Source of the DNA: Liolophura sinensis
Taxonomy: Eukaryota; Mollusca; Polyplacophora; Chitonida; Chitonidae
Direction of reading: 5' to 3'
DNA: 64,000 nt
Assembly: GCF_032854445.1 (NCBI RefSeq)
Contig: NC_088303.1
Location: 9,619,501-9,683,500 of the forward strand
Below are positions 11,001 through 26,000 of the stretch, piece after piece. The translations under genes were made by a program, and so were the position numbers. Position 1 is the stretch's first letter. Every line of letters begins with the position of its first letter. Under the pieces are notes generated by a model. That model searched no databases. It was not told the origin of the DNA and was given only the letters and a program-made list of their open reading frames with translations.

Positions 11001-14000
11001 GTAATTCATATTTTAATAATTTATTTTAAACTGAAATTGGACGGCTATTTAAGGAAATTGAAGATTCATTATAAATGTTTCACAGACTTAAATAACATAA
11101 TAAACAAATGTGAAATTAAGGATGGAAACCTTAAATCAATTTGTTTTGTGATTACATTACATGTTAGTTACACATCAAGTAATCACCCAACAGAACTGCA
11201 AATGAAGAAAGGAGGTGTGTGACCCTATAGACAAAATACAAATAGCCATTCCCGATGATTGTACAAACATACTGTAGGACTTCGAGGTATTTGTAGTTTC
11301 TTTCTAGCTTTCACGCACAAATAAAATATCCTTCTAGCAGCTGAGTGAGCAACTGAATATCCAACCTGTATTTTAATCTTCCCAGTCCCTTTGAACTCCC
11401 AGCAAGCCCACTCTAATTAATCATCAAAACTACCCTGCCGAGGTTTTCGGGCAAGCCAAGTCAATATGCAAATTTTTGCAGCAAAAAAGAAATTAATGAA
11501 TGAATCAATTAATGACTCAATCAAGGAATTTCTCGAGCACACTCCAGTGTCCCTGTATTGTAGCTATGTATCCCCTAATATCCATGCGCCTCCCTTAACC
11601 TATTGCCATTCTGCTCCATATACAATGCCACTGCTGTACTGCTTTTTTGGGGTATGAGGCAACTATACAGTAATTCTGTATCAGCCTTTACTACTGAACA
11701 TTACTACTGTATTTACTGTGCTGCTTTATTTACTGTACAATGTATATGTCTTGTTGTATTTACTGTACACTGTACGTCATGCTGTATTTACTGTACAATG
11801 TACATGTCCTGTTGTATTTACTGTACACTGTACGTCATGCTGTATTTACTGTACAATGTACATGTCTTGTTGTATTTACTGTACACTGTACATCTTGCTG
11901 TATTTACTGTACAATGTACATGTCTTGTTGTATTTACTGTACACTTTACGTCTTGCTGTATTTATTTTACAATGTACATGTCTTGTTGTATTTACTGTAA
12001 ACTGTACATGTTTTGCTGTATTTACTGTACACTGCACGTCTTGCTTATTTACTGTACAATGAATCTGTATTGCTGTATTTACTGTACAATGCATCTGCAC
12101 TGTCGTATCTATAGTACAATCTATTTGTACTGCTGTACTTACTATACTAAGTATTATACTGTACAATGTATCTGTATTGCTGTATTTACTGTACAATGTA
12201 TCTGTACTGCTGTATCTACTGTACAATCTATTTGTACTGCTGTACTTACTATACTAAGTATTATACTGCTGTATTTACTGTACAAATGTATCTGTATTAC
12301 TGTATTTACTGTACAATGTATCTGTACTGTCGTATCTACTGTACAATGTACTTGTACTATTGTACTTAATATACTAAGTATTATACTGCTGTATTTACAG
12401 TACAATGCATCTGTACTGCTGTATTTACTGTACATCATGTCTGTACTACCATGCTTTGTGTGCTTTACAATGTATCTCTGCATTAACACAATGCACAAAA
12501 CATAATCCAGTCATTCAATAAAGCAATCAGCAATGTACAATGTTCAAGCTGTATTTCTGCAGACCAAGATTTGTCAAAGCTAACTATTCAACATCAAACA
12601 GCTGCCAACATACGTGAACAGTGTCAGATCTTGATTTATTGCATGCACTCAGATACATGAAAATTAAAACTAAAAAAAATTCTGAAGGAATAAATATATT
12701 AAATTTGATGCTTATGCAATCCCTTTTGAACTGAACGAGTTACAGCTTGAAATGTGTATAGAATACAGTTCTTTTTAAGAGAAGAAGACGACAAAGGGGG
12801 ACAACTCACACTTTTCAAACCCACCTGGTCACACATCTTACACTGGTAAGTTTTGGGTGTTTTGGCAGGTTTGACGGGTTGGGGCACCACCAGTGGGGTG
12901 TTATTGGGCGTGGTACTGCTGACGCCCCCGCTGCCATGGTTATTGGTTCGGTAAGGGGGGTGACCATTGCCGATACTTGAGGGCCGAATGTCGTGAACCT
13001 GTTGGTTGATATTCTCCCGGTTCATCGCCACTGCAACAAGAACAATCAAGCATTACAGCAATAGCTGAAAATAATCCGTCATTGTTGCAAATTTTATTTA
13101 TTAAAATTTAATTAAATAAGAAAAACTGTTTGAAAAAAAGGCATTATCTTTTTACATTTTAACCAACTCCATGGAGACCTTTTTTTAAAAACTTCCACAT
13201 GTAGCAACTGTAACCCTTAATATCATGAATATAAATGTGCAAAAGATTGAATAAATAGCCAAAAGTTTTGCTTCCACCAAAATAACTTGAACAGAAGAAA
13301 ACTGGATCTTTCTTTTTTTCCCTCTATCATATTACCCACCAGATATATAAAAAGAGATAAATTGATGCCAGAAAAAAAAATGCCCTCTCTAACCCTTTTA
13401 AAATAAAAAACCAGAAGAAAAACATAATCTCAGGTACATGTATTTCAAATTAAAGTATTTCTGCAGATTGTTGTTTTTTTGCACCCCCCCCCCCCTCCCC
13501 ACCACAACAAAAGTCTGCAGTCAACAGTCCAAATATTATCCCAGCTGAAGACAAGGAAGCAGGAATGAATGGCTAACTGTCATTAAGGTACAACTTACGC
13601 AGTTCGTTATTGTAGATCTGCTGCAGCCTGTCTCTGGGACCTGCACAAAAACAAAAGTAACCACAAAGTTAGTTTTCTGGACATTTTTTAGCTCTTCTTC
13701 GGCAAAATCGACAAAATTTTATTCTCTGTGTACAGAGTGAATTTCTCCAATTATCCGCTTGAGTAATATGTAAACAATGTCTATGCAAACATGGGGCACA
13801 AAAACTATGTCAGGCCTGTGTGTCATCCAGCATGTAAGCTGCAGACAACTCTAACTCCACTGGTCTACTAGCTCCCTCCCCCCCCCCCCCACACCCCCCA
13901 CCCCACTCCAACAATCGTGCTCTCCAGCTCTGATCTATTCAATACTTATAAAGCTCCCAGGAATTTCAGGAAGAAATAACTTCCACATAAATGTCAGAAA

Positions 14001-17000
14001 TCTTCTCTACGTATTGCCAACTTTTCACATGGGCACACCACAGCTTGTGTGCAGGCAGCAATATGGCGAGTAAACCTATTACATAACTTTTAACATTTCA
14101 ACAACAGAGAGCAAAAAAGAAAGAAAACAAATAGAAGATTTTTTTTTGTTCATTAATGTTTATACCACTTCCATAAACTAAAAGTTATACTTCTGAATGA
14201 GCAAGTCTCGGCATCCACAAACAGAATACATCACGAAAAGATTCCAGTCTGGTTGAAATCAAACTATAGCACCTTCAGTAAGTTCATTCTTTATTTCAGT
14301 GAAACAAAAAAAAAAAACAAAAATCCACAAAATTTTCATTTGATAGTAATATGGAATACTGGCTGGTTAAGTCTATAATACACCACAAGTATCATTCTTC
14401 ATAAGCAAGATATATCAACAAAAAGATTGGGCAGACAGACAATCCTGACAGTCTTTATCTATATACAGATCTTTCAGTCTGGTTTTAGCAGATGGCGGCT
14501 ATCTATTCCAGACCTTCAGGGAGGTCAAAGGTCAAATAAGGTCAACCAAGGACCAGGTACTTGACCTCTGACCTGGTATTATGTCATCAAGCTGTAACCT
14601 GCTCTCAAGTGTAGGCCAGTTCAGTTCACTCTTCCCTCTTATTTCCTACACAAGATAGCCTTTCTGTCTGCCTCATCACATAAGGCAAGATTGTTTGGGT
14701 TTGAGGTTTGTGAGGCTCTACAGGATGAACTGCTAACAAACCAGTCTCACGTTTCCACACTAGGGCGCATTCATAGTTCTGAGTAGGTTTTCTGTGTTTT
14801 ATAGAAAGTAAATTTATCACATCCATCTAGTCATAAACTGAAAATATTTTCTTCTCTTGCAATTTATTTCAAACGAACACAGACAAATTTGCCATACCCT
14901 CTGAGGGCCCCAAGGTCTTGTTGAACACTTGGATTTCCATTAGGTTGCCTTCCTGTATTGATTGAATCCTGTTTAAATTGCCTCACTTAGAGGCTCCAGT
15001 GGGATGGGTCGGTGGGGGGGGGGGGATTCAAAATGTATTTCTGATCAACAATTTTGCACTATTATATCAGAAAACAGGTAGTCATGATAATCTGATGAAT
15101 GAAACATACATTGATGAATTCATAACTCAATCTACCTTATCATCAATAAGATGCCATTCACTTAATTAATAAGTTGGTTTTTGTTTTCTTTAAAGGTATA
15201 AAAGAAATACATCGAACTACAGACACCATGATAAATTGTACACACACAAAAAGAAAAAAAAGAAAGAATTTTCTGAATGCATTACTGACGATGTGGTTAG
15301 AGAATATCTGAACCAGTGTGAACAATTCCAGTCAGGGTTTTAGGATGCACAGACTTTTACAATTGTCATTAGAGTTAATTACAACACCAGTGTCACCGAA
15401 CATGTACAAATTGAGTTAGAGGTTGAAGATTTTCACAAGGGAGCTAATCCTCACTGGAAGCCAGACCAGTGAAATCAGATTCCCAATTGGCATCAAATCA
15501 TCTTGCACTGTGCAACAGCGATTTTGCAGCCTGGGATTTCGAATCAGTGCTGGATTTTAAGCAGGCCCACCGCACTGAATTCATTCGTCATTCTTGGGTC
15601 TAATGGGGATGAGTTGGGGGGGGGGGGGGGGGGGGGAGGGGAGAAGGGCTTGAGCACTGGAGGGTTAGTAACATGACAGCCTCCCCAGATTTTACGCCAT
15701 AATGGATCCGCCTGAGAAACGCTATTAGTGAGGGGAAGTGAATTGCAGCTTGCTGCGTTGTTTTGGTTGTCTACAGATGACGGATCATTCAAAGATGATC
15801 TGTGAGGAGAAATAGGACTATGCATGAGCTTGTTAAGGGGTAGGGTAGGGTGGGTAAGTTAGGCTAACTGGCGAACATCTCACTAAAACATGCATCAATC
15901 CATACAATCACGCAAGACTAAAATAAAACCACTGATAAATTCAGCAGTGAAATATACAGAAATAATCCTACAGGAAACCAGAAATTTAAAGTGCAATGCA
16001 CAAAGGCTGCAAAAAATTAAAATGGATTTTTGTTCAATTCTTTAAATATTTGTCAGTTGATTTGTGTGCTGTAGACAGGTGCAGAGAAATATAATGCCAC
16101 AGTGATATGTATAAATGGGATTTCTGGATTGGTTGCAGTTGTTACACATGAAATGAGCTGCAATGTCGAGGCTGTTTCTTGTATTGAAATGTGTTGAAGG
16201 GCTTCCCTAAAGATAAACCCTAGCGTAAAATTACGTTCTGGCCTAACTCATGGTGAAGGGCAATGTTGTCATGGCAATCAAACCATGGCCTAATATCATG
16301 ATGGCTTTGACAAAAAAAGGTTCCTGGAAGTTATTCTGGTGCTCCAGAATATGATTATTTGAGCTTGTAAATGTACAAAATGGGTGCGGATTTACAAGGC
16401 CTTAGTGCCCTGGTTACATGGCCGTAACCTAGCACAAACTGGGAATGATCTGGTTTTCTTGGTAATGAGGAAATCTAAAAGGGATATTACAAACTCTGGC
16501 CACTGACTGAAGGCAGAAAGGGGTCATTTTACCCATTCTGACCTCAGATTCCAGGTCAATGTACATCCCAGAGTAGCCTCTATTGCACAGTCATGTCATC
16601 TCCAATGAGGGGGCTCTACTGGGGGTGGGAGGACCCCTCCACCATTGATTACATAATCAGGCACAGATCAGTCATATGAGGCTCTAGAAGATCAAACCAG
16701 ACACTGAACAGCTGCTCCAATCTGATGGAGGGTCAAGAGTGTACCTTTCATTACATCAAGAAAATCTGTATGAGTATAGGTTGATGATATATGCTATGCT
16801 GTGCTATTCCTGCACATGCTGTATCCCTCGGGTGCAAACACACATTGGTTTAACTGTTAAGTCTCATGTACATGTATGTCTACAGCAATCAATAGCCACA
16901 ATCTGACACGAATATTTTATATCTGACAAAGAGCGATGACAAAATAAACACACCAGCTATGAAAAAAGCTGCGCAATTTTTTGAGAAAATGATGCCTTTT

Positions 17001-20000
17001 TTTAAAAAAATTAAAGGGAATAAACTATTAATACGAGACAATTTCATCTCAAATGAGGGTAACAAGGAAAACAGTAAAACAAACAAAATCCAGTAAAATA
17101 TCAATATAGTACTCAATGTTTTAAAAAAATGAACACTGCACAATTATATCCACCATCTTGGTCACCATGGCTTGTCATATTTGTTCAAAACTTCTTACAT
17201 TTATTATTTCTTCAACTGTGCCACTCATCAATAAATGTGAAAACACTCCGAAACATCTGGACTTTGTATCTAGCATTTGGTGCAACCAAGCTGAACGCTT
17301 TTGTGTAAACCTCACATAATACTGAGAGCCTGTGCTCCATTTTAACACAAATACAATGGCAGACTGCATCTAGCTTTTCTGCAACTGCAGGTGAAAGTAG
17401 CTATTTGCTAGCTAGCAAAGATGCAATCTCTCTCAAATGTGGGTGATAAGACACACATCAACCAGTGCTCATGAGTATGTCACAACATCACAACATACAC
17501 CATCTCTCCCAAAAGGGATGCTGGGATAAGCAGTATCATCATAAACAGTACTTATCCATCAGAAAACTAGACAGTAGAAGTCATTATACAGGCAAGAGTC
17601 ATTCCCTGTAGCCAAGACCAACTATATATCATATACTCTCTTTCCCAAATGAATCCCAGAAAACAGAGAAAATCAACAGAGACACAGAAGAAATTCAAAT
17701 CAGTGAGTCGAGTAGACATGACAGAAAAGCACATGCAGAAAAGTGAGCTTGAGTAATCTAATCATTTTCATAATGATTCTAGGTTCAGTTTTTACATTAT
17801 TCCTAATTTTTGCCATGAACTGCTGTAATAATAGGTTGCTGGGTTATATCGATCCGTACACAACATCAACAGCCGGTGATTTTTGCTACTACTGACTCCC
17901 AGCATGCCTTGGAAACTCCTCCTACCTTCTGAAAAAGCCAATCATCTTGAATGAAATAGAAGAGGAAATCAGTCACCAGAAATTCTGTGCCCAGTTAAGC
18001 AAACCGATGTATGACATTTTTTATCGTACATTTGTCATACAATATCTTGTACGTCAATATTACCATATCACTATGCTATAGTGCTATTATTGTATATGTA
18101 CGACATCTTTGTGAAACTGGGCCCTGGTGTCCTAACTCAAGTACATCTCACATGTTTCTGCTGTGTCCCGCCAACTCAGCCAATGGCCGCAGCATTTTCA
18201 CATGATTTGTCATCAAATCAAAGTTTAAAATCAACAATTACAAGGCAAAAAAATAATTTTTTAGCCCGTGATTTTTATATTGTGGTAATCTGTCAACAGA
18301 CTGAAGTCTCAGAAATGTAAACTTTTTTACTTGTCATCCAGCAATGCACTGTCACAAGTGGTGCTCAACACCCTGGTAGAATGGTTTTCAATTTCAAAGT
18401 TTAGGCCAAATTTTAGAACAATGCACCTGTAACATGGCCGCTGCAGTTATATATAAGTTCTTCTCAATGCATATATGGCGGCTTATCAAGAATGAAGAAT
18501 TCTACAATTCTAGCTAAGCAAAGCTATGTAATCAGTTCCTATTTTAGCAGAGGGCATCAGAAAATCTTTTCAAGTCTCACGGTGCTGACAGTCCAGCACA
18601 GAATCCGAAGCAACTTTCTGCCGCATCATCAAATAAGCTGCTTGCATAATATCACGTCACTGTTGAGTATGTGCTTCAGGTCAGCCAGCATTGCACAAGT
18701 CAGCCCCCAGGGGGCCACCGCAAACATTAGTTTTCCTCGTCGTGGTCGCTCGCTATTGTAAACTGGGCCATGTCTACAACTGTCAAACGGACTGCGTCCC
18801 GTCATCCAAACATTGCAAGCGGCTGCCACTTGCTGCATCAACCCTGCGCCGGTGGTTAGTCAATAGCCTGACTTGACCAGCAAGGGGTCAACTCTTCCTA
18901 CTCCAAATCCCTAATCCCTTGTGCAGCTACGTGTATAAAAAAACGTAGGTCAAAAGTTATGTAACCTTGAGACAAGAGTTGTCCAGTATTACCCTCCATG
19001 ACAGCTTAGGTCAAGAGACGGGGGTGGCGTGCTAGCATGAAGGAGGTGGGGACAGGCAGACAGACAGGCTTCACTATACTACCGTCTCTTTGCTGGACAA
19101 TGTAATCAGGGTTAGCATTGATCTTAGCCAAATACAAACTCTTCATTTGACTTTCGCCTTTTGATGTGAGGCCGTTAGACCAACAAGCTCTGCAATCATC
19201 AAATGTAACTTCATTGTTTGAACATCCATGCCTTAGCTGCAGAGTTTACATAATCTCTGGCCTCTTCCTAGCAGGGAATTACTCAATGTTAACCCAGGCA
19301 AAAGTATATTACAACCCTAAATGTTGGGGAAAATGGCAAAAAGAGTGTTAAAAGAAAAAGGAAGTATAATAGAGTAGACTTAAATATGAAAACACAGAGT
19401 GTATACAATTTTACATAGTTGTAAATTTATTTTCACGCAAGCAATATGTGGTGAAAAATTCAAATGGAAGTGTGATTCAACCAAATAAAAATGTTAATTT
19501 TTCTGAAAACAATCTGAACTGAATGCAAAGTTGTAGCAAACTGCAGAATCTACATATTTACAGGCATACAGAGAGATGGAGACACAATTCACACATGTAT
19601 CACTTGTCCTTGCAGGATGAAATAAGTGGATTAAAATTTGTACATTTGCAACATGTGTTTATCAAAGTGACTACAAACCTAAAATCTTGCATGATTTGGT
19701 GACAGTGGAAAAAAAGGCCCATTATACTACATTTATATTTCATATTCCATTCTTTGTCATCTACATTTACCACTATTGGCGGATACCACCCTGAAACTAT
19801 ATGTGTTCATTTTTGCGTTGCAGTATTGTATATTTACTTCACTACTTTATTTCTTGGAATTTCACCTCTCGCTCACTGGTGTTTCACTTCTAGGATAGGG
19901 CGAACCAGAATCAACCACTGGTCAGTCAGTCACCTGAAATATACTCTGACCAGTCCCACACACTGACCGAACCCCACAGATGAACTGGTGGCAGAGGGTC

Positions 20001-23000
20001 TCCATCAATATGCTGCTTCTTCAATCGGCAATCATATAACTTTGCAGTTGTGCATATAATAAAGCTTGCTGACATAAACATAGATCTGCAACAATAAAAT
20101 GAATGTACGATGCACCGGGTTATGTTACCACGTAACATAAAGTCACCAAAGTATAATCAATAGCCACAAGCCTCTGACTTCACAAATGGAACTTCCTGGC
20201 AGGCCAGTCCTATTACTCAATACTCTTCAATACTACATGGATTTACCCTTATCCTACGACCGCTCCTCTCTAAAAATGGCAACTTTAACAGCACTTTATG
20301 TAAATGTATCTTACGATGATGGATTAAGACATGTAGTTATACTTGTAAGGTTGAATAACATTTACAAGGTGTGAAGCAATCCAGCCCTTCCAGTATGCTC
20401 CATTTAGGCAAATTCAAACAGAAAATCATATTAGGGGTATAATAAATAACTGGGTTAATGTATGTAGATGGAAAACTACATCGAGTTGCCTTATCAAGTT
20501 TATCATGCTCAAAACTGCCACAGTTCAACTCTATACAACAGTTTTGAAAGAATTACATACTGCTTTAAACAAAAGCCCTGGTAAAAGGACCAAAAGCTTG
20601 TGAAATGCCTCAAATTCTTCATTATTAGTTAGTAGGAAGTTTACCATACTTTTCATATAATCTGTTGTTTTTGGAATTAAACTTATTAAACTTAAATGAT
20701 CAAGCCTGATGGCCTGGTAAGAAATAGCATGTGTTGGTATGATTATTCACCAGGGTGATACCACTGCTGGTCTGCAGAACATGAAACTGGACATATCAGT
20801 GACATAACAGTATAGTATGAGCTGCTGACTGAAGATGGATAAAAACAATGTGTTATGGGAGTAGTATATCCACAACTCTCAATAACTATTAATCCCAGGG
20901 AGGTGAACCATGAACCCAAACAACACAGTGTGCATATATACAACCAACTTCCCGCTCCATCACCAAGGTATATATATAACTGGTCAGGGTTCCCCTGTAG
21001 GGCTTAGATCTCCACTAATTCATCACCTGATACAGGTGGGAGTCATGGTATGCCCTGTCTCAAGTTTAACAATTACATTCCTGCATGGACTGCTTTGTTA
21101 AAAAAACAAAGGTGTGACGTTTGCTTTCTGACGTTTTTTATAGTGCTGCTTCACTGGTACACAATGTCAATGACACCAGGCATGACACCCTGGCCTGTAC
21201 CAGCATACTGAAACTACATGTATGCTATATGTACAAGATACTAAGTGGTAAGATTATACATACTAGAATCATCCTAGGACCGGAACTGAGCATACCACAT
21301 GTGAAAAAGAAGGTCTAACCACTTCCTTGTCATTTAGTACCTTTAACAAGTGTACAAATGCAAATTAAAACCATATTGAATGAACCACCCTGGAGGGCAA
21401 ATCATGTTGGTATGCAAAAATGCCTCACCAACTCACTGATGTATGTACCAACACAGGGTATCTGACTACTCCCCACCCATATATTAATTGGTTTCTCTTT
21501 CAAACCATCACGCTCAATTCTATATTAACAAATATCCCTTCAAAGCCAGGGAAATCAACCGACACCAAGAATATCATTACCTCTTTCATTACAACTGGAT
21601 CAAATCCTATGTTATAATATATGAAACAGAATCACAAGAGTTTTCTCAAATGTATGCAATTCCCATTCCCTTACCTACTCATATTTTCCATATCTTACAT
21701 ATGGTATCCCATCATCACAACCATTACAAGATGGCAAATGTCTGTAAGTTAGGCCAATAGGCTGGTCTTCATGTGTACAAATAGATGGAAAGAAAACAAG
21801 GAACACACCAATATACAAAACAAGGACAAATATCAAAGCTGACCAAAGCATGGGTTCTAGTCATCTGCTAGTCCTGGCATATGTGTACAAATTGCTGGTA
21901 TACACATGTATCTGTACCAGACAAAACACTAAGACCCTACCTGCTGGTATATATATGTACCTGTACCAGACAAAACACTTACACCTTACCCTCTTGGTAT
22001 ACACATGTATCTGTACCAGACAAAAAATACTCAGACTTTACCCTGCTGGTATACACATCTACTTGTACCTGACAAAACACCCAGACTTTACCCTGCTGGT
22101 ATACACATGTAGCTGTACCAGACAACACACCCAGACTTTACCCTGGTGGTATACACATGTACCTGTACCAGACAAAACACCCAGACTTTACCCTGCTGGT
22201 ATACACATGTACCTGTACCAGACAAAACATCCAGACCTTACCCTGCTGGTATACACATGTACCTGTGCCAGACAAAACACTAAGACCTTACCCTGCTCGT
22301 ATACACGTGTCTGTACCAGACAAAACACCCAGACCCTACCCTGTTGGTATACACATGTACCTGTACCAGACAAAACATCCAGACTTTACCCTGCTGGTAT
22401 ACACATGTACCTGTGCCAGACAAGAAACCAGACAGCTGAACAGACAAACCCACATGACAATAAAACACAGCACACATGAAAGCCTGGACAGAGAGCAGAT
22501 GAGATCTTGTCGTGAAGTACTCAAAAAGATGATTCAGGAAGCAGTATCTGTTATATTCCTCTGTGTATGCCATAAATGTTGAGCTTTCCAGTTTGTGAGA
22601 ATGGCATATGCAATGTCATACTGATCCAGATGTATAAAACCTCCACTGGATCAATATCACGTCTTCCCCTAACATAAAAGATTTCCTGTATATAAAAGTT
22701 CATAAAATACAACCACATCTAGATTGTATGAGTTATACAACATTTTGTCACCCTCTGATTACACAACCCAAATGTTCCCCTATGTCACTATAAGCATGTT
22801 TGGGAAGATACTGCAGTAATGCGATTGTTACACATAAAACCCCAATTTAAATGAATGAGTTAACACATTTTAATACACCAAAGTCCAAAACTATACTTCA
22901 TCAGATCAAGATTTCAAGACGTACGGCCGGAGAAGATTTCTGTTGTATTAAATATTATTCCTGCTTCATATATGCAGGCCTCCTAAACGTCCAGCTGGAC

Positions 23001-26000
23001 AAAATCTCTTCCAATAAGCTCCTGTTTTTCTTATTTCCACTTTTACACTGAAAAATTACTTCACTCAGTTTTTTGTTATCATGTGTGATAGTTGTGATTT
23101 CATACACACCATGTATTTGCATAGAATCAATGAATTGGGAAAGGCATACGTTAACCAAATCACTAGTTTGGGGTACTTCTTGTGGTACTATTCATGGACA
23201 AGAGTCACTCAGGTCACAATAGACGATATTCCTTGGGGTACAATAATTGTACTTGTAATTTCTGATCCTCTTACATAAACACGCACAAAAATAAAGAAAT
23301 AATCCGTATAGGAAAGTTCACCAATAAAAAAAACCATTTTAGTAAAACCTGTCTAAAACCGCCATTAACCATGCTGTAGATGTTATAAGAGCTTGTGATA
23401 CAGAGAGGTATATACACAGACAATGACAACAGAACAAGAGACATTTAACAGAACAACAGGTGTCCTTAAGGCTAACTTTCCAGGCTACAAAGACTGACCT
23501 ATACAGATCTATAGACAACCACAATAAAATCAGAATGTACAGAATGCTAAACTTCAGTTTACAAAAGCAAACATTTGGTTTTACTTTCCTAAGCCTTGCC
23601 CGTCTTTGATCAATCTATATTTTACATATTGCTTTACTTATTTATTTGATTGGTGTTTTACAATGTACTTAAGAATATTTCATTATTCACTTAGCAAGCT
23701 TTTTTTCTCTTGTGCAAACACAGAAATTTACAAAATGGTACTCGAACGAAACAAAATTTTGACAGAGCACAAAGATGTTCCCAGGTAGCCTTCAGGTGAA
23801 GTATTTTTTCACCTGAGCAAGTATTAATGTACCCATTTCAAAAGGGTACATGATAAAGTGGGGATGTTTTCTACTCCAGGCTCAATACTTCACTACAGAA
23901 CAGAATCACAGGTATATCATCAGAAAACTCTTCACAAGGTACAAACTACAAGGTACAAATTACAACAAGTCCTAAAGAAAAAATATACTGATGTAACTGT
24001 TGTTTGATGGTCAGCAGAAAGGTACATTTAATAATTTTATTTGCATTTTTTTCTCTTTTTCTCCTCGTTACATCCAAAAGCAGAGAGAAATTTCTCTTTA
24101 AAAAAATCCCAAAGTTAAAATGAGGTGTGTGAGATTACTGTGCTTGTCATGGATTAAGCTATGTTACCCTAGCAACACACTTATAAACTATGCCACTATT
24201 CTCTTGTGTCAGATGACTGCTGAACAACTCTACCAAGATTTATGAAGCTACACAACTCCCAAATCATCCTCTATAATATGACACAAATTTTACACCAAGA
24301 AGATGCCACAAACCTCAAATTTCCATTATTTTTTCAAGAAAAAGAACATTTTTAAAAATAATTTATCCTATTTTTTTTCCACTCAAGGTTTCCTTTGTTT
24401 TCATATTAATTTTAACATTAGATTTCAAAGTAATGAAATCTGAAAGTGCACTGATATGAATGAATAAATGACTATGGCTTATCAGCAATGTTTCAGCCAT
24501 ATCGTGGCAATGCACTTGTATAGCAAGCTGTTATAGTACACACTAGCTCCCCCCTTCATAAGCCCCATCAATGGTACAGTACTTACAACACATTACATGT
24601 ATAAAAAGCCAGGAGGTCAGGCTAACCTTGATGTTAGAGAGACTGCGGCAGACAGACACAGCTACTGGTTACTCCATCCTACTTACACCTGGGGGGATTT
24701 TCTTGTACTTAAGACTGTGCAGGTAAACGCATGTGCTGCCCAGGTAGACAGCCTTATACATGGTACATGCACATGGCGCCCAAACAACCGACACATATCA
24801 CTGAACAATGCTACGCAGATTATCCAGGGTCTACACTCGAGAGAACAACCAAGATTCATGTTTACTTACATTTGCCAGACTGAATCTAGTGCCATATTCA
24901 GAATTAAAATAAACAGCTGCAGTGAACAGCCCTTTGTCTTTCCACCGGGAAGCTATATTAAACATGTATTTCATATCACAAGCAATAATGATCAATACAT
25001 GTACCTGTACATATAAAAATTAATACATTTCTGAGCCTTTTCAAGTAGCTCTTATTTTCAAGCAAACAGAGGAGTAACAAAATCCATTTAGCAGCTCAGT
25101 TACAGATGACACGTGAAAGCATTGGCTTTGTTCACTACAGCATCCACCATAGAACTGATCCTTCAACATTACTGTTTTAAGAAAAGGTATTTTACGATTA
25201 ATAAGAGAACTTTGTCACCATAGCATTCAAACGGCGATGCTGGGCGGGATGATTTCACCATGGTTGTCAGTCTGCAGTCAGCTATGTCCTCTCCCCCAAC
25301 CAACCACGGTTGTCAATGGCTACCCCGACCCAATCACTGGGGAGATGCTTCAGTTCTGCACTGCCAACGCACGATTATGTAACTCCATGTGTGCGTGCGT
25401 GTGTGTGTTTGTGTCTAGGTAGGCTAACCCTTTTTTCTGTTCACAGCTGATACCAGCTCGGTTTTGTCTGACCTCAATAAAAAGCTTTCCAACCACAACA
25501 ATATTTCAGACGGCTAGAAGCATCACCTAGACAAATCTCACCCAACCCGTGTCGCACAAAAAAAAAAGCAACATTCCCCACTCCCCTCCCCCCCCCCTCC
25601 CAAAAAAATCAAATAAAAAGAAGTATATTTGTTTTGTTCTAATCGCAAAGCAAAGCTGACACAGTACAGAAAAACTAAAAGTGTAGACCTGGCTACTGCA
25701 TGTATGGTAGTGTATGGTTTATAGCTGTACAGGAGACTGTACCAGTGGGTGGCTATTAAGGGTAAGTTCTGTCATCATTTCCTACCTGAACAACTAAGGC
25801 TGTTCCCATAGGTAACTAGCAGCGGCACCCAACTGGTGGAAATCCACACCCAACTGCACGAGTTCTGTTGTCACGGAAACCACTGTGATCATGGTCCAGC
25901 ACCAGTGCCTTACCACCAACGCACCCAGTAAAAAACACTAGCTGATTTTTTCCTACCCTGGTTTCTGCAAACTGCAGGCTGGATTCTGTGTTATTTTTTC

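Larger units (their letters stand above)
8065..12824 (-). other. Intron 6 of the rotund-like gene
   Basis: 4760 bp between codon 176 and codon 177, splitting zinc finger 1. About half is the 85-bp and 58-bp arrays. The parts at 10047-11704 and 12441-12824 are AT-rich single-copy sequence with no gene recognised. An octamer ATGCAAAT lies at 11466-11473. Confidence 0.85.

Noticed and set aside
11603-12505. 300-codon Cys/Tyr/Thr-rich open frame and opposite-strand partners
   Set aside because: Generated by the 28/30-bp array, which lacks stops in several frames.
15544-15825. 93-codon minus-strand frame with a Ser/Asn-rich start and a Pro run, inside intron 4
   Set aside because: Composition is suggestive of a regulator exon, but the internal acceptor-like CTCCTCACAG does not fit the phase of exon 4, no donor is visible, and the Pro run is just the 21-G tract.
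21850-22582. Frames of 209 and 141 codons on the plus strand
   Set aside because: Translation of the 50-bp array in shifted frames, with no conserved motif.
24597-25016. 139-codon plus-strand frame in intron 4
   Set aside because: Longest non-repeat frame, but no domain, no splice signals of note and biased towards residues expected from AT-rich DNA.
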